Assembly: GCA_964016985.1 (NCBI GenBank)
Contig: OZ024821.1
Span: 10,436,550-10,500,549 of the forward strand
Origin: Anodontia alba
Taxonomy: Eukaryota > Mollusca > Bivalvia > Lucinida > Lucinidae
Direction of reading: 5' to 3'
Length of the DNA stretch: 64,000 nucleotides
Position 1 is the stretch's first letter. The number at the start of each line of letters is the position of its first letter. This document shows positions 61,895-64,000 of this stretch, piece by piece. A program made the position numbers and the translations under genes. Under the pieces are notes generated by a model. It was given only the letters and a program-made list of their open reading frames with translations. It did no database searches and had not been told where the DNA came from.

Positions 61895-62180
61895 TTAACA
61901 CTTACCAAGGTATGGGCAAATTCAGCGAATGACAAACTGATGATATTTTTCTTATTTTTCCTAGAAAATAGGATTGGAGACAATTTGCATGAAATGTCAG
62001 ATCCTATTTTCAAGGCAAAATTTGGAGACAATTTGCATGAAATGTCTGATCCTATTTTCTAGGAAAAATAAGAAAAATTTGGAGACAATTTGCATGAAAT
62101 GTCAGATCCTATTTTCTAGGTAAAATATAAATATTTCAAATGTCATCTGCTGAAATTTTTACCCAGCATGCAAAGTCTTA
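61895..62180. repeat. Hairpin MITE with a triplicated arm
   Basis: TTAACACTTACCAAGGTATG opens it. GGAGACAATTTGCATGAAAT then GTCAGATCCTATTTTC occurs three times in tandem (about 61976, 62023, 62079). CATCTGCTGAAATTTTTACC and GCATGCAAAGTCTTAA close it. Confidence 0.8.
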
Positions 62181-62560
62181 ATAATGCTTATACAATATTG
62201 TTATTTTCTTTAAGTATGTTGAGGCACTCATTTTAATTGACAACATACATTTTATGGACAAATGGATATAAGTATACTAGTAGATGTGATAATCTAAAGA
62301 CTATGAAATAGTTTGAAACGTTGACAGTGTGCTTATTAGGATATCAGCAGTAACTACTTTGAACATGGTACTAATATAATAAAAGATAATACCTGTGATC
62401 AATGATTATATATCTGAATCAACAGAACCATATTAATCCTCAGTATTTGATCTGGGGTTTTACGGCCCTTCAAAAAATATTTCACATATCAAGCGGATTG
62501 TTCATCAAAGGTGGGCGAAAACCTGAGAACCCGGGAAAACCTCAGTATTTGGACAACCAG
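62181..62560. other. Repeat remnants, no gene
   Basis: GTATGTTGAGGCACTCATTT / AACATACATTTTATGGACAA is a decayed hairpin copy at 62213-62265. GATCTGGGGTTTTACGGCCC at 62450 resembles a SINE tail phrase also seen near 56990. Confidence 0.45.
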
Positions 62561-62700
62561 CCGTGAGCAAACAGTGCAGACTCAGATCAGATTTTAGAGA
62601 TTGTGGTGTCTGGTCTGGGTTTACACTGTTTTCCACTCATCCAAGAGTTTTTAGACACCACAACAGATACGTAAAATGGAATTGTTCAACATTTAGGACA
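62530..62700. mobile_element. Decayed core-palindrome MITE
   Basis: Core at 62566-62634 (GAGCAAACAGTGCAGACTCA ... GGGTTTACACTGTTTTCC). The ends are unclear. Confidence 0.6.
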
Positions 62701-62734
62701 AGTATATAGTAAAGGTTTAAGGTGTCCTAAAATT

Positions 62735-62960
62735 AACCCTTAAAGCATTAATCACAACTGCAGCATGACATTTTGATTATTTTTTTTTTTGTATTTTTCA
62801 GTGAAAATAAGGCTTGACATTTCCTGTGAACATCTGCCTCTATAAAGAAGTAGATAAAAGCACACAGGCTGTAATCTGAAGGACTACAAATTACTTGACT
62901 GTGGGCATATAGGGGTAAGAGCAGTAATAACTGGTAACCCTTAGATCAGATTTGGTATTT
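62735..62960. repeat. Chimera of two MITE remnants
   Basis: TTAACCCTTAAAGCATTAAT and GGCTTGACATTTCCTGTGAA are the left half of a GCGCCAAGC-type MITE. From ~62840, CCTCTATAAAGAAGTAGATA and GGGTAAGAGCAGTAATAACT look like the right half of the TATTCGACC family. Confidence 0.6.
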
Positions 62961-63139
62961 TTTTGTTTGTAAAGGAAAGATTGTAACCAGACTACCCCAA
63001 ACTATAAACTGGTACTGGCCTTTACTACAACAAGTAATGCAGATTTTCTCAAGACATGGTTTGCTTACATAACCACAGCAAATAAAAAGATGAAAGCATG
63101 TAAATATACAACATTTACTGAAATATCAGGAACCTTTCC

Positions 63140-63325
63140 CCCTCTTATACTTAATCTTAAATTTTGAACATGTCCATTTAACTTACTGTTGTGTCTTCTG
63201 TGTCTAAGAACTGTTGGATGAGTGTCAAACCATGCAGACCCTGATCAGAGGACATGTTTTTCTGTATCTGATCTAGGTCTACACTCTCAGTCCTAAGATA
63301 TAGGCAAATATGGTAAATATGAAAG
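63140..63325. mobile_element. Decayed core-palindrome MITE
   Basis: CTTATACTTAATCTTAAATT, core-like 63227-63286 (AACCATGCAGACCCTGATCA ... GATCTAGGTCTACACTCTCA), then GCAAATATGGTAAATATGAA. Same terminal type as 38376. Confidence 0.55.
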
Positions 63326-63532
63326 AATAGTGGTATACATACACTGGTATACATACAAAATCAGCTTTCTATACAGTAACAAATAAAATAACAATGTAAT
63401 GGTAATAATGGTATACTAAAACTGACTTTTCAATAAAAACAAAGACAATATTGTAATACCTTTAAACACTGGAACAGGATGAAAAGAAAAAAAAAAAATT
63501 CAGTGTTCTAAAAAAGTTAGATACAAAATGAA

Positions 63533-63832
63533 TTACTATATTCGACTTCATTACTGCACTGTATACCTAGGTTTTTTAGAATAACTAGAAAATCATGTTG
63601 TGAAATATCCACCTATAAAGGGCACACTTTAAAGAAAGATCATCTGAGAAATTCATCTTACTGATATTTGCACTATGTTTTTATTTCTAATTTTCTTTGT
63701 ACATGTAAATGTACATGTTGAGGGTGATTCAAATGAGTACCCATAACATATACTTTTCTAGAAAAGTACAGGGATGGTAATGTGAAGACTGAAATGGCTT
63801 GTCAGTGTCTTATAGAGGTACGTGTGATAACT
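63533..63832. mobile_element. TATTCGACC MITE interrupted near its right end
   Basis: TATATTCGACTTCATTACTG at the left, remnant palindrome ACATGTTGAGGGTGATTCAA with GAGTACCCATAACATATACT, then CTTATAGAGGTACGTGTGATAA where the next element begins. Confidence 0.65.
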
Positions 63833-64000
63833 CGAGGGTTGAGCGCAAGACTATGGTAACTCAAACATATTTTTGAAACCCTTGTTTAGGGGCAACTTGG
63901 ACCCCTTTGTAAACAGTGCAAATTTAGGTGCCATTGCTCATACGAGCAATGACACCTAAATTTTCATTGTTTACAGAAAGAAATGTTGTAATCTTCATAA
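63833..64000. mobile_element. CGAGGGTTGAGCGCAAGACTA MITE, second copy (cut by window end)
   Basis: The 168 bases present match 49280-49447 with only a few substitutions by eye, including the GCCATTGCTCATACGAGCAA palindrome. The right end lies beyond the window. Confidence 0.9.

Overview
The window looks like a bivalve mollusc nuclear genome, probably a heterodont clam type, though the species cannot be fixed from sequence alone. The reasons are GT-AG introns, AT-rich and microsatellite-rich DNA, dense short inverted-repeat elements, and the long tandem elements bounded by CTCACCTGAGC / CTCAGGTGAGC ends that are widespread in bivalves. I see no prokaryotic operon structure, no rRNA, no functional tRNA and no CRISPR.

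Only one host gene is well supported. It is a plus-strand RING-H2 E3 ubiquitin ligase gene whose coding exons run from 27322 to 47191. Seven exons join in frame to 1112 codons plus a stop: a 2640-nt first visible coding exon, then 135, 118, 80, 87, 234 and 45 nt. All six introns have GT-AG ends and consistent phases. The product is long, polar and probably disordered, with two ubiquitin-interacting-motif-like helices and a canonical C3H2C3 RING at the extreme C terminus. A 5' non-coding or coding exon probably lies upstream but was not found.

Layout: 0-7 kb holds a frameshifted mariner (2640-3997) and a ~2.1 kb terminal-inverted-repeat element carrying an unidentified 332-codon ORF (4088-6248), both lying between inverted arrays of a GCGTAAAG repeat. 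7.4-15.1 kb is bounded by inverted CAACTCGGCC-type repeats with a second, ~95% identical inverted pair inside. 15.7-18.4 kb is a plus-strand LINE fragment split by a minus-strand LINE, itself split by a SINE. 18.7-20.2 kb is a gutted hAT element with a perfect 8-bp target duplication. 20.9-22.2 kb is a LINE 3' fragment with a hAT-like MITE in it. 22.5-23.5 kb is a Tc1 pseudogene. 24.7-27.3 kb is MITEs and tandem repeats. 27.3-47.2 kb is the RING gene, its introns packed with MITEs, a SINE, a 2.4-kb tandem-repeat element and a minisatellite. 47.2-64 kb is repeats, including a 2.3-kb probable solo LTR inside a MITE.

Two features stand out. First, the third intron of the RING gene ends in ~40 copies of a 35/36-bp minisatellite whose unit is a duplication of that intron's own 3' splice junction; the last five acceptors are 36 bp apart, so any would keep the reading frame and add 0-48 residues. 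Second, one palindromic core (GCAAACAGTGTAGACCCAGATCAG and its complement) recurs about 23 times inside MITEs of at least six different terminal-repeat types, most of them inserted at TTAA like piggyBac elements. All copy counts and identities are by eye, not computed.
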